Below, piece by piece: positions 17,199-25,950 of a stretch of DNA of 64,000 bases (its first letter is position 1; each line of letters starts with the position of its first letter). The position numbers were made by a program, and so were the translations under genes. This DNA is from Paenarthrobacter sp. GOM3 (lineage in GTDB: Bacteria > Actinomycetota > Actinomycetes > Actinomycetales > Micrococcaceae). Below the pieces are notes generated by a model. That model ran no database searches and had not been told where the DNA came from. It saw only the letters and a program-made list of their open reading frames with translations. The stretch spans positions 3,224,001-3,288,000 of the forward strand of contig NZ_CP136562.1 in NCBI RefSeq assembly GCF_018215265.2, read 5' to 3'.

Positions 17199-18473
17199 CT
17201 ACTGGCGAAACGCCAGGCGCGCCCAATCTGCGTCGAGGGTTCGGAGGGTGGATTCAGGTCCTGCGCCGAAGACGAGCGCCTGGGTGTAGTTCATGATGGG
17301 GATGGTCTTTGGGACCAAGACCGAGGGACCTTGGTACACCTTTCCCTGCTCGTAGTAGCCGGCCATGCCCGCGATCCGCGGGTCGGGAACCACCGCGGAG
17401 TCCTTGGTTGGGGTGAACCCAAGCTGGGACTTGTTGTAGGCGTCCATCACTTCCGGCTTGTACAGATACTCAAGGAAGCCGCGCGCAGCGTCCTTGTGCT
17501 TTGATGCCTCCGGAATCCACGCTGCGAGGTCCACGTTGACGCGGACGCGCAAGTCCTCCGGGTTCTCGGTCATTGGCAAGGGGAAAGTTCCCAGCTGGAG
17601 GTCGGGGGCTGTCTTGGCCAGTTCACTGAAGGCCCACGGCCCCTGCAGGTACATGGCGGCCTTGCCTTGCGAAAACGCGAGGTTTCCGTCGCCATAGGCC
17701 CTGCTCGCTGCGTCTTTGTTGACGTAGTCCTTGGTCAACTGCAGCATCCTGGCAACCGGCTGGTTGAAGTCCTTCTGGAATGACACCGGGGAATCCGGAC
17801 CGACTTCCGTCCCTTCATCGGCCAGCTTCTTGAAGAAGTCGATGGTGTCCACTTGGCCCCCAACGGAGTAGTCGAACCACCCTTGGGCTATCGTCCAGTC
17901 GTCCTTCCACGTGGCATAGAACGGCGTCACGCCAGCGGCTTTCAGTTTCTCGCAGACAGCGATCAGCTGGCTCCAGGTCGTAGGCACACTGATGTTGTTG
18001 GCGGCGAAGATGTCCTTGTTGTAGATCACGGAGGAGGCCATCACCGAATAGGGAAGGGCGCTGGTACGGTCCGGGTACTTCCCGTACTGGTCCATCAGCG
18101 GTTGGAGGTCTTCCCTGATACGGGAGGCAGCGTTGGTTCCGGAAAGATCGCTCAGCGCACCACGCTGGACGAAACGGGACGATTCCATGTTGTAGTTGGC
18201 CAGTGCAATGTCCGGTGGATTGCCGCGTACGAAGCTTGCGGACACGACGTCGACGCCGGACGTGTCCATGACAACTTCTGTCTTGTCCTGCGAAGCGTTG
18301 TAGTCGGCAACGAGTTTGCTCATGAAGCCGATTGCCTCGCGCTTACTGAACGTGAACCGGATTGTTTCCTTGCCCGGTTCACCCGTGCAACCCGAGAGGA
18401 GGCCTGCCAGCAGGGCCAGCCCCAGCCCCATCGCTGCCAGGCGTCTCTTGCGTGTCGATTTTGCAGACACCAT
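17199..18473 (-). CDS. ABC sugar transporter substrate-binding lipoprotein
   Basis: A 424-residue family-1 extracellular binding protein. The signal segment ends with lipobox LLSGC (Cys about 29). Downstream are FSKREAIGFMSKLVADYN, GNPPDIALANYNMES and an aromatic-rich C-terminal lobe. It delivers the sugar to the MalF/MalG-type permeases encoded next. The linked GH13 enzyme and ROK regulator suggest an alpha-glucoside ligand; the precise sugar is not readable. Confidence 0.9.
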   Translation of the reverse strand: MVSAKSTRKRRLAAMGLGLALLAGLLSGCTGEPGKETIRFTFSKREAIGFMSKLVADYNASQDKTEVVMDTSGVDVVSASFVRGNPPDIALANYNMESSRFVQRGALSDLSGTNAASRIREDLQPLMDQYGKYPDRTSALPYSVMASSVIYNKDIFAANNISVPTTWSQLIAVCEKLKAAGVTPFYATWKDDWTIAQGWFDYSVGGQVDTIDFFKKLADEGTEVGPDSPVSFQKDFNQPVARMLQLTKDYVNKDAASRAYGDGNLAFSQGKAAMYLQGPWAFSELAKTAPDLQLGTFPLPMTENPEDLRVRVNVDLAAWIPEASKHKDAARGFLEYLYKPEVMDAYNKSQLGFTPTKDSAVVPDPRIAGMAGYYEQGKVYQGPSVLVPKTIPIMNYTQALVFGAGPESTLRTLDADWARLAFRQ

Positions 18474-18545
18474 AGTCCTTTCATCCTGCGGACCCCAGCG
18501 GCCGCGTCACCATCCAGGGAGTCATTTACCCCGTCCAAGAGTTTA

Positions 18546-18571
18546 GATAGGAGATAAATTTATAACCTATC
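18546..18571. promoter_or_regulatory. inverted repeat in the binding-protein promoter region
   Basis: GATAGG (18546-18551) and CCTATC (18566-18571) flank an AT-rich core containing ATAAATTTAT, the same TAAATTTA word as in the main ROK palindrome. It lies about 75 bp upstream of the binding-protein start. It could be a second operator, a -10 region, or both. Confidence 0.45.
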
Positions 18572-18627
18572 GCTAGTATTGAGTGATGGCCACCACACGG
18601 TCAAGACTTTGAAGGAAATGTGTCGGG

Positions 18628-18654
18628 ATCTAAATTTATGCACTAAATTTAGAT
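18628..18654. promoter_or_regulatory. 27-bp perfect palindrome, likely ROK operator
   Basis: ATCTAAATTTA (18628-18638) and its exact complement TAAATTTAGAT (18644-18654) are separated by TGCAC. It lies 50 bp upstream of the ROK regulator start, in the divergent region of the sugar operon. AT-rich 11-bp arms in GC-rich DNA make chance unlikely. Confidence 0.8.
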
Positions 18655-18703
18655 AGACCGCTGTCTCAGTTCCTGCAGGCGGTCGGGAAAGCGAGGAAGC
18701 AGC

Positions 18704-19921
18704 ATGCTGACCGGTACCGCTCCGTCAACACAGCTGGTCCGCCGGGTCAACGCCAGCGCGATGCTCAAAGCAATGCGTGGCGCAGGAGTCGTTACGGGCA
18801 CCGAACTGATGGCCTCCACCGAACTTTCGCGCGCCACCGTCATCTCCATCTGCGACGAACTGGTTCGCCTGGGATGGCTCCAGGAACTCGAAAATCAACG
18901 GGTGGCCGGAGACTACGTGAAAGGCCGCCCGGCGCGCCGCTTCGTCTTCGACAACAGCGCAGCCCACGTGCTGGGCATCGACATCGGCGCCACCAAGATC
19001 ACCACCATAGTGGCGGACATGGCCGGCACACCCCTGTCCCAGGTCACCATGCCCTTCCGGACCTACAACGTGCCCGCTGATGAACGCGCCGATGTACTGG
19101 ACCGAATCGCGGCAGATGCCATGCTCAAGGCCGGTATCACGGCAGACTCCGTCCTCGCCGTATCCGTCGGCGTTGCTGCCCCGGTAAACCGCCAAGGCGA
19201 GGTCCTCACAGTCCAGGAATTCTGGCGCTCCTTCGATGTCCGCCGAATAGTTTCCGAACGGCATGGCTGGCATGTGCTCCTGGAAAACGACGCCAACCTG
19301 GCCGCCCTCGCCGAACGGTGGCAGGGAACAGCCCAAGGAGTGGACAACCTGGTGGTCATGCTGGCCGGTGACCGCCTGGGCTCTGGCATCCTCGAATCAG
19401 GACGCCTGCTCCACGGCCAACTGGGCGGCTTCGGCGAACTCGGCTACCTCGACAACGTAGACGGCGTTGGCGACACGTACGGAATTGCCCACTACGCTGC
19501 CCTGTGGGGCCGCGAAGCCCTCAAAGACGACGCCACCTCGGCCCTTGGAACACTCTGTGGCGGCGACCCCTCAGCACTGACCGCCGGGATGGTCTTCACA
19601 GCGGCAGCCGACGGCGACCCCGCCGCACAAAGCGCGCTGGACCGCGTGGCACACCGAATGGCCAGGGTCATTGGCTCGCTCAGCACCCTGGTCAATCCCG
19701 AACTGTTTGTCATAGCGGGAGGTGTCGCAGCGTCCGCCAACGCCCTGCTCCCCGCCATTGAAAAGCAGCTCCCGGAGTTCACCTTCACTCCCCCGCGCCT
19801 GGCCAGCTCCACCCTCGGGGATGGCATCGTGTCACTCGGAGCCGTTCGTCACGCACTGGACTATGTGGAAGAGAATGCATTGGACCTCTCGCCCGCTTCG
19901 TTGAAGAAACAGCTTCGTTGA
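18704..19921 (+). CDS. ROK-family transcriptional regulator
   Basis: A 405-residue NagC/XylR-type regulator. The N-terminal winged helix (about 10-70) includes GTELMASTELSRATVISICDEL. The sugar-kinase-like half begins with GIDIGATKITTIVADMAG and carries VLLENDANLAALAERW. The usual CxCGxxGCxE zinc motif of ROK proteins is absent: the corresponding stretch reads GELGYLDNVDGVGDTYG. It is divergent from the alpha-glucoside operon and is most likely its sugar-responsive repressor, binding the AT-rich palindromes described at 18628-18654 and 15279-15305. Confidence 0.88.
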   Translation: MLTGTAPSTQLVRRVNASAMLKAMRGAGVVTGTELMASTELSRATVISICDELVRLGWLQELENQRVAGDYVKGRPARRFVFDNSAAHVLGIDIGATKITTIVADMAGTPLSQVTMPFRTYNVPADERADVLDRIAADAMLKAGITADSVLAVSVGVAAPVNRQGEVLTVQEFWRSFDVRRIVSERHGWHVLLENDANLAALAERWQGTAQGVDNLVVMLAGDRLGSGILESGRLLHGQLGGFGELGYLDNVDGVGDTYGIAHYAALWGREALKDDATSALGTLCGGDPSALTAGMVFTAAADGDPAAQSALDRVAHRMARVIGSLSTLVNPELFVIAGGVAASANALLPAIEKQLPEFTFTPPRLASSTLGDGIVSLGAVRHALDYVEENALDLSPASLKKQLR

Positions 19922-19956
19922 ACAAACCAGTGGGGACTGCTTAGGCCTGCCCGGGA

Positions 19957-21525
19957 TTAGTCCGGCATCGACATGGTCCGGAGGTCCAGTTGCCGCAGCA
20001 CCCGGTCAGCCACTTCAGGGTCAGTCCCAGGCTCATTGCGTGCTGAGACCACTTCCTGGCGTGCGGCGTCCAGGGCGATCGTTTGAACGGCGATTGACAA
20101 TTCCCGCCCGCGCTTGCGCTTCTCGGCAGCCGTCTCATTCTGCAGGGTGCCATCCAACAGCTCGGCGTGGAGCCGACGCATCTTCTCCTTGATCAGGGCC
20201 ACCTTCTCGGCGGGCAATTCCTTCATGAGGTCGTGGTCCTTCAGGGCCGCAACGGCGGCGGATTGGGCGCGCCGCGCCAGGACACGTGCTGCGTCCTGTT
20301 CGTGCGAACCATCCTCGGTGGCCTTCAGGACCCGCATCAGCCAAGGCAGCGTCAACCCGGGAAGGACCAATGTGGCCAGGAGGACGGCGCACGCAATCAC
20401 CAGGATCTCGTGCCGGGCCGGGAAATCGCTGCCATCAGGCAAGGTCATGGGGAGCGCCAAAGCCAAGGCCAGGGTTGCCAGCCCCCGCATACCGCACCAC
20501 GTCAGGATCAGTACTTCCTTGGGGGACGTCGGCAGGAGGTTGCGCCGTCGTCGTGCGGTCAGTGAGAGCAGGCCCAGCCAGAGGAAGCGCACCACGAAGA
20601 CCAGGACGCAGATCACCACGGCCATGCCGATCATCCCGAAAATGGCTGTTCCCTCGTCCCGTATGACGTGACGGATCTCGAGGCCAACCAAGCCAAATGC
20701 CAACCCCGTGGCGAGCAGCTCCACCACGTCCCAGAAAGCGGTCCGGGTGATCCGCTCGGCAGCGTCCTGGGGTCGCGTATGGCGTTGCAGTTCCAAGGCG
20801 GTCACGACGACGGCCACCACGCCTGAGGCGTGCAGCTCTTCCGCAAGGATGTACGCGGCGAACGGCACAACAAGTGTGACGGCACTTCTGGCCACCATGG
20901 ACGTGACCAGCTTGGTGATGACCTTGGTCACCCAGCCCATCGCGATGCCAATGAGGATGGCCAGCGCCGCGCCAACCACGAACTGCAGGATGACGTTCGG
21001 CCCTACCTCACTGCCTGACACCGTTGCCGCGACTGCCGCCTGGAAGATCACGATTGCTGCGGCATCGTTGAACAGGCCCTCACTTTGGAGGACTGTGATG
21101 AGCCTCCGCGGCATATGAACGCGTCCGGCAACGGATTCCACGGCTACGGGATCCGGAGGCGCCACCATGGCGCCCAGGGCGATGGCGGCCGGGATCCCGA
21201 TGCCCGGAATCATCAGCCACGCGGCGCCGGCCACCGTGGCAGTGGACACCACCACCAGGGCCACAGCCATCAGCAGCAGTGTCCGCCAACGCACGCGGAA
21301 AACTGCCCAGGAACTCTTTTGCGCCGTGGCAAACAACAGCGGCGGAAGGAAGATCGGCAGGATCAGGTCCGGCGAGATTTCAAACTCGGGGAAGCCCGGA
21401 ATGAAGGTCAGGGCCACAGCGAGCAACAGCATCAGCACCGGATAAGGAAGGCGCAGCCGGTCGCCAAGGCCCACAGCCACCACCGTTGCAAGCAGCAACC
21501 CGATTATGAGCGCCAACTGATCCAT
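19957..21525 (-). CDS. CPA1-type Na+/H+ antiporter
   Basis: A 522-residue cation/proton antiporter with about 12 membrane helices and a roughly 130-residue cytoplasmic C-terminal tail. The segment MVAPPDPVAVESVAGRV resembles the NhaP/CPA1 ion-binding region, and LFNDAAAIVIFQAAVA is the ND-containing helix expected for electroneutral exchangers. I chose ATG 21525 (MDQLALIIG) because it begins right at the first helix, preceded by CAGGGAA. It is transcribed alone and convergent with the ROK gene. Confidence 0.88.
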   Translation of the reverse strand: MDQLALIIGLLLATVVAVGLGDRLRLPYPVLMLLLAVALTFIPGFPEFEISPDLILPIFLPPLLFATAQKSSWAVFRVRWRTLLLMAVALVVVSTATVAGAAWLMIPGIGIPAAIALGAMVAPPDPVAVESVAGRVHMPRRLITVLQSEGLFNDAAAIVIFQAAVAATVSGSEVGPNVILQFVVGAALAILIGIAMGWVTKVITKLVTSMVARSAVTLVVPFAAYILAEELHASGVVAVVVTALELQRHTRPQDAAERITRTAFWDVVELLATGLAFGLVGLEIRHVIRDEGTAIFGMIGMAVVICVLVFVVRFLWLGLLSLTARRRRNLLPTSPKEVLILTWCGMRGLATLALALALPMTLPDGSDFPARHEILVIACAVLLATLVLPGLTLPWLMRVLKATEDGSHEQDAARVLARRAQSAAVAALKDHDLMKELPAEKVALIKEKMRRLHAELLDGTLQNETAAEKRKRGRELSIAVQTIALDAARQEVVSARNEPGTDPEVADRVLRQLDLRTMSMPD

Positions 21526-21620
21526 TTCCCTGCTTCCCCAGATGTTGTAAGGCCCTTCCCCGGCAACACCGGGAAAGTTCCCTACAAACATATCCCGGGG
21601 TAACCGCCGGGCAGGTCCGG

Positions 21621-22277
21621 TCAGTCCTTAGTGAGGGCGTCCACCACGTCTTCGGTACCGTCTTTGAAGGTGATCGTCCGATGGGCTGTCCCCGGAAGTT
21701 CCAGGACCGCAGCAGCCACCAGGGCCACGTTTGCCCGTGAAGTTTGGGTCCCATCTTCGGGGGTGGCAGGGTCCGTTTCGATCAAACCCGTGGCCGGTTC
21801 ATCCGTCAGTGCGCCCGGGCCCAGGATGGTCCAGTCCAAGTCAGTACCCCGCAGGTACTCGTCGGCGGCAGCCTTGGCCTCCGCGTAGGCGAAGAAAGGA
21901 TTGTCCTGGGGCACGCCGTGGTCCTTGGCGGCCCCGAGGTAGGAAACCATCACATACCGCGAGACGCCGGCCTGCCCGGCGGCATCCATGGAGCGGATCG
22001 CGGCGTCCCGGTCCACCGCATAGGTCCTGTCCGGGTTGCCCCCGCCCGCACCGGCCGACCAGACCACCGCGTCGTGGCCGGTGAGCGCCTGGGCGAGTTC
22101 TTCCGTCGTCGAGTTCTCCACATCCAGCACCTCGGCGGAGGCTCCCGTTTCCGTGACATCCCGCACATGCTCGGGATTCCGGATGTAGGACGTGACGTCG
22201 TGACCTTCGCCACTGAGGATTTTGGACAGATACAGGGCCACTTTGCCGTGGCCGCCAATGATTGCGATTCGGCTCAT
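21621..22277 (-). CDS. NAD(P)-binding atypical SDR protein
   Basis: A 218-residue protein of the NmrA/SDR_a5 type. The nucleotide motif is RIAIIGGHGKVALYL at the N-terminus. VMVSYLGAAK and YAEAKAAADEYLRGTDLDWTILGPGALTDEP follow. The catalytic YxxxK becomes Y-AEA-K. ATG 22277 is preferred; an upstream GTG at 22295 is possible. Probably a small quinone- or flavin-type reductase or a redox-sensing protein; substrate unknown. Confidence 0.8.
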   Translation of the reverse strand: MSRIAIIGGHGKVALYLSKILSGEGHDVTSYIRNPEHVRDVTETGASAEVLDVENSTTEELAQALTGHDAVVWSAGAGGGNPDRTYAVDRDAAIRSMDAAGQAGVSRYVMVSYLGAAKDHGVPQDNPFFAYAEAKAAADEYLRGTDLDWTILGPGALTDEPATGLIETDPATPEDGTQTSRANVALVAAAVLELPGTAHRTITFKDGTEDVVDALTKD

Positions 22278-22305
22278 GGACCCATTCTGTCCCACGAAAC
22301 GAAAA

Positions 22306-22336
22306 AAGACCCCGCAGGTGAATTCTGCGGGGTCTT
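22306..22336 (-). terminator. intrinsic terminator after tRNA-Met
   Basis: A perfect 12-bp stem, AAGACCCCGCAG (22306-22317) with its complement at 22325-22336, and a 7-nt loop. On the minus strand it is followed by a run of T (TCTTTTTTC), so it ends the tRNA-Met transcript. Confidence 0.88.
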
Positions 22337-22342
22337 GCTCTG

Positions 22343-22416
22343 TAGCGGTGGGGAGGCTCGATCTCCCGACCTCACGATTATGAGTCGTGCGCTCTAACCA
22401 ACTGAGCTACACCGCC
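22343..22416 (-). tRNA. tRNA-Met (CAT)
   Basis: A 74-nt cloverleaf on the minus strand. The acceptor starts GGCGGTG, the D arm is GTAGCTCAGTTGGTTAGAGC, the anticodon stem-loop is CACGACTCATAATCGTG with anticodon CAT, and the T arm contains GATCGAGCC (TTCGAGCC-like). CCA is not encoded. Elongator Met is most likely; an Ile2 (lysidine) identity cannot be excluded from the anticodon alone. Confidence 0.88.
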
Positions 22417-22419
22417 ACG

Positions 22420-22474
22420 AATGAGAAAAACCTGTGTCAAGCCGGTCAAAACCGCCCTGACACAGGCCCTCATT
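22420..22474 (-). terminator. terminator after tRNA-Thr
   Basis: CCTGTGTCA (22431-22439) pairs with TGACACAGG (22458-22466), and AATGAG (22420-22425) with CTCATT (22469-22474). On the minus strand TTTTTC directly follows the main stem, so this is probably the terminator separating tRNA-Thr from tRNA-Met. Confidence 0.75.
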
Positions 22475-22477
22475 CAG

Positions 22478-22549
22478 AGCCCCCCACCGGAATCGATCCG
22501 GTGACCTCGTTCTTACCAAGAACGCGCTCTACCACTGAGCTAGGGGGGC
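22478..22549 (-). tRNA. tRNA-Thr (GGT)
   Basis: A 72-nt cloverleaf. The acceptor GCCCCCC pairs with GGGGGGC, the D arm is TAGCTCAGTGGTAGAGC, the anticodon stem-loop is CGTTCTTGGTAAGAACG with anticodon GGT, and the T arm holds GATTCCG-like sequence (GGATCGATTCC). CCA is not encoded. Confidence 0.92.
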
Positions 22550-22667
22550 AACGAGTAAATACTCTACCGGACGTTTTCAGAAGCTACAAATCGGCGAAAC
22601 GACGCGGAAAAACCGCCGCGACACAATTTGCAAAAGCGCCCCGGAGTTGATCTACAAACGGAGAACA

Positions 22668-23171
22668 TCAAGGCAACCGGAGTACCTGTCCAGGGTAAAG
22701 ATGGTCGGGGTTTGGGACCGTGTCGGAGTTGCTCGCGATCAGAGCGCCGAGGTCCACGCCGAACTGGGCCGCGATACCGCTCATGGTGTCTCCGGGCTCC
22801 ACCACCACCTCGGTGACCCTCCGGGCTCCCGAGGAACGCCCAGCGGAGCCCTCAGGGGCGCCTTCCTGAGCTTCCTGCGCCTGTTGGGCGCCGTCGATGT
22901 CTGCCTCCACCTGCCTGGCCGCCTGTGCCCCCGCCACGTCGGCAGCTTCCTGGTTGTGCGCTGCCTGCGCAGCTGCAGCTTCCGCAGCGTCCCTGGTGGA
23001 AGATGAAGCGTCGACGGCGGCTGCATCCTCGGCCGCCTGGCGGGCCGCTGTTTGGTCTACCTGAACGGGTTCCGTGGCAGCAACGGGGGTCGAGGAGGCA
23101 CCGTGATCCTTTTCACCGTGATCCTTGTCGCCGATGCCGAGGGTTTTCTTCACGTTATCCAGCAGTCCCAT
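22668..23171 (-). CDS. LysM-domain protein without signal peptide
   Basis: A 167-residue protein. Residues 1-15 (MGLLDNVKKTLGIGD) form a short amphipathic start, residues about 25-115 are A/E/Q-rich low-complexity, probably helical, and a LysM domain (about 118-167) reads VEPGDTMSGIAAQFGVDLGALIASNSDTVPNPDHLYPGQVLRLP. There is no signal peptide or lipobox, so it appears cytoplasmic, like E. coli YgaU (Kbp), which binds K+ with BON and LysM domains. No BON domain is evident here. Role unknown. Confidence 0.75.
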   Translation of the reverse strand: MGLLDNVKKTLGIGDKDHGEKDHGASSTPVAATEPVQVDQTAARQAAEDAAAVDASSSTRDAAEAAAAQAAHNQEAADVAGAQAARQVEADIDGAQQAQEAQEGAPEGSAGRSSGARRVTEVVVEPGDTMSGIAAQFGVDLGALIASNSDTVPNPDHLYPGQVLRLP

Positions 23172-23273
23172 GAAGCGATAGTACGGCGGCGGGCTGTTCC
23201 CCGTAACCCAATGCCGCCCCGAAATTCGTGCCGCACGGCTGGCGACCGGAGCCGGGGCCCGCGGTTAAAGCAA

Positions 23274-23303
23274 CAGGGGGCCGGCTCGAAAGCCGACCCC
23301 CTG
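23274..23303 (-). terminator. terminator of the DEAD-box helicase gene
   Basis: CAGGGGGCCGGCT (23274-23286) pairs with AGCCGACCCCCTG (23291-23303), with one mismatch and a 4-nt loop. It lies 35 bp downstream of the helicase stop. Confidence 0.7.
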
Positions 23304-23337
23304 CGGGAACTAGTTGGTGTTTACCACCGGGCTGTGT

Positions 23338-25512
23338 TTACCACTTGCCCTTGCGGTTGAAGTCGCGGTGTCCGCCTTCGCCGCCACTGCGGGGCTTGCG
23401 TGCACCGTCGCCGTGTCCGCCGAAGCGGGATCCGCTGGCCTGGCCGCGATCGCGGTCGCCGAAGCTGCCTGCGGTGCGCTCAGAGCGGTCGCTGTAGGAG
23501 CGGCCGCCACGGTCAGCGGAGGTACGCTCGCCGTCGGACTTGCGGAAGTCCTTCTTGAAGCCGCCGTTGCCCTTGAAGTTTCCCCCACCACGGTTTTCAC
23601 GGTCGCCGTAGCCACCGCGTCCACCGCCGGAGTAGCCACCACGTTCGCTGCTCGGCCTGCGGCCGTTGTCCAGCTCGAGGTTGATCAGCTCGCCGCCGAT
23701 GCGGGTGCGGGAAAGTGCGCGCAGCTGCTCGGGGCTCAGGTCTGCCGGGAGCTCCACCAGGGAGTGGTCCGAGCGGATGTCGATGCCACCGATCTGTGCG
23801 GACGAGATGCCACCCTCGTTGGCGATGGCGCCAACGATGGAGCCCGGCATAACGCGCTGACGGCGTCCGACGGCGATCCGGTAGGTAGCGTTGCCCTCGG
23901 TGAGTGCACGGGTCGGGCCACGGGAACCGAAGCCGTCCTTGGAGCGCTCGCGCTTCTGGTACTCAGGAGCTGCAGGCAGTTCCTTGACCAGGAGGGGCTG
24001 ACCACCCTGGGCCATGACGGCCAGGGCAGCTGCGATCTCCGCAGCCGGAACGTTGTGCTCTTCTTCGTAGGAAGAGATGAGGTCGCGGAACGCTGCGACA
24101 TCCTCGGACGCGAGGGTCTCGGTGATGCGCTCGGCGAACTTGCCCAGGCGCAGCGTGTTCACGGTCTCCGCGGTGGGCAGGTGCATCTGCTCGACCGGCT
24201 GGCGCGTGGCCTTCTCGATGGAACGCAGCAAGTACTTCTCGCGCGGCGTCATGAACAGGATCGCGTCACCGGAACGGCCTGCACGGCCGGTACGGCCAAT
24301 GCGGTGGACGTAGGACTCGGTGTCGTGCGGGATGTCGTAGTTGATGACGTGGCTGATGCGCTCAACGTCAAGACCACGGGCTGCGACGTCGGTAGCAACC
24401 AGGATGTCGATGCGGCCTTCCTTGAGCGCGTCAACAGTGCGTTCGCGCTGCTGCTGCGGGATGTCGCCGTTGATGGCGGCAGCCTGGAAGCCCCGTGCCT
24501 TTAGCTTGTCAGCCAGGTCCTCGGTAGCCATCTTGGTCCGCACGAAGGCGATAACGCCGTCGAATTCCTCAACCTCAAGGATGCGGGTCAGTGCGTCCAG
24601 CTTGTGCGGGCCCATGACCTGCAGGTAGCGCTGGCGGGTGTTGGCGCCGGTGGTGGTCTTGGACTTCACCGAGATCTCAGCCGGGTTGTTCAGGTACTGC
24701 TTGGACATGCGGCGGATCTGGCCCGGCATGGTGGCCGAGAACAGTGCAACCTGGCGGTCCTCGGGGGTCTGCTGGAAGATCTGCTCAACGTCATCGGCGA
24801 AGCCCATGCGCAGCATCTCGTCAGCTTCGTCAAGGACGAGGTACTGGAGCTCGGAAAGGTCCAGGGAACCCTTGGCGATGTGGTCGATCACGCGGCCGGG
24901 GGTACCAACAACAACCTGTGCGCCACGGCGAAGGCCGGCAAGCTGCGGGCCGTAGGCCGAGCCACCGTACACCGGCAGGACAGTGAAGTCGTCAATGTGC
25001 TTGGCGTAGGAGGTGAAAGCCTCGGCAACCTGGAGGGCCAGTTCACGCGTGGGAGCCAGGACCAATGCCTGGGTCTTGCGGGACGGGCCGTTGAGGTCGT
25101 GAAGTTCAGCCAGGCGCGACAGGGCCGGGACAGCAAATGCTGCGGTCTTGCCGGTACCGGTCTGAGCCAGGCCAACGACGTCGCGGCCCTCAAGGAGCAG
25201 CGGGATGGTTGCGGCCTGGATGGGTGACGGCTTTTCGTAGCCGACATCCTGCAGTGCGGCCAGAACGCGGCCGTCGATGCCGAGCTCGGCAAAGCGAACG
25301 CCTTCTTCTTCGTCCTCGTCTGCCTTGGGAGCAGGAGCTTCGGTGAAGGCGGGGGCTGCAGCCTCAGCTGCGGCAGTCTCGACGGGGGCAGCGGCAGCAG
25401 CCGGTGCTTCAGCTTCGGCGGGTGCGGCGGTCTCTACTGCTTCAGCAACGGGGGCTGTTTCAGCAGACTCATCGTTCGGGGCGTCGAAGTTTTCGTTGAG
25501 ATTTTCGGTCAT
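23338..25512 (-). CDS. DEAD-box RNA helicase (CsdA/DeaD-like)
   Basis: A 724-residue ATP-dependent RNA helicase. The first 75 residues are A/E/P-rich. The core carries the Q motif, AQTGTGKTAAF (motif I), PTRELALQ (Ia), TPGRVIDH (Ib), LDEADEML (II, DEAD), SATMP (III) and HRIGRTGRAGR (VI). A DbpA-type RNA-binding domain follows (YRIAVGRRQRVMPGSIVGAIANEG), and the last 110 residues are RGG/YGG-rich. Start chosen at ATG 25512 (MTENLNENFD), with AGGA upstream. Relatives act in ribosome assembly and cold adaptation. A long untranslated leader probably precedes it. Confidence 0.93.
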   Translation of the reverse strand: MTENLNENFDAPNDESAETAPVAEAVETAAPAEAEAPAAAAAPVETAAAEAAAPAFTEAPAPKADEDEEEGVRFAELGIDGRVLAALQDVGYEKPSPIQAATIPLLLEGRDVVGLAQTGTGKTAAFAVPALSRLAELHDLNGPSRKTQALVLAPTRELALQVAEAFTSYAKHIDDFTVLPVYGGSAYGPQLAGLRRGAQVVVGTPGRVIDHIAKGSLDLSELQYLVLDEADEMLRMGFADDVEQIFQQTPEDRQVALFSATMPGQIRRMSKQYLNNPAEISVKSKTTTGANTRQRYLQVMGPHKLDALTRILEVEEFDGVIAFVRTKMATEDLADKLKARGFQAAAINGDIPQQQRERTVDALKEGRIDILVATDVAARGLDVERISHVINYDIPHDTESYVHRIGRTGRAGRSGDAILFMTPREKYLLRSIEKATRQPVEQMHLPTAETVNTLRLGKFAERITETLASEDVAAFRDLISSYEEEHNVPAAEIAAALAVMAQGGQPLLVKELPAAPEYQKRERSKDGFGSRGPTRALTEGNATYRIAVGRRQRVMPGSIVGAIANEGGISSAQIGGIDIRSDHSLVELPADLSPEQLRALSRTRIGGELINLELDNGRRPSSERGGYSGGGRGGYGDRENRGGGNFKGNGGFKKDFRKSDGERTSADRGGRSYSDRSERTAGSFGDRDRGQASGSRFGGHGDGARKPRSGGEGGHRDFNRKGKW

Positions 25513-25950
25513 AAGGGGAAATTCCTCATCCATAGGGCATCGGCGCGACCCGGTTGGGCTGGCCGCAGTACTCGTCGCGAAGAGACAGGAAAAGGTGCCC
25601 TGCTATTCGCAAGAAGTCCGGCGCTATCGCAATCCCATGGCAGGACTTCCCGCTGCATCTCTTGGCTGCTATCCCAGCAGTCTGTACAGCGTTTTCTTTA
25701 GCCGGCTCTCCCTATGAAAATGCCCGCACACATTTGCGGGCCCCAACACTTACCAGTCCTGCCTCAAGAATTGGGCAGGATAAAGGGATTTCCGGAGTGG
25801 GGGATATTTCAAGTGTAGGGCACAGGGCAGGGTGCCCGCGACCCGGATTCCGGTGAGCTTGTTCACATTCGCCTGGCCGGGCGATGAACGCCGGCTCACC
25901 ACGGGTCCGGCAGGACCGCAAATCTGCGTCCAGGGACCGACTAGCTGCGT
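25513..25950. other. gene-free region upstream of the helicase
   Basis: 438 bp with no convincing gene on either strand. It should contain the helicase promoter and probably a long 5' leader. At 25722-25741 GCCCGCA and TGCGGGC form a 7-bp hairpin with a 6-nt loop; on the minus strand ATTTTC follows, so it may terminate the MOSC gene transcript. No cold-shock element was identified. Confidence 0.45.

Noticed and set aside
23314..24504. Plus-strand open frame of 396 codons
   Set aside because: Antisense to the DEAD-box helicase, whose motifs are unambiguous.
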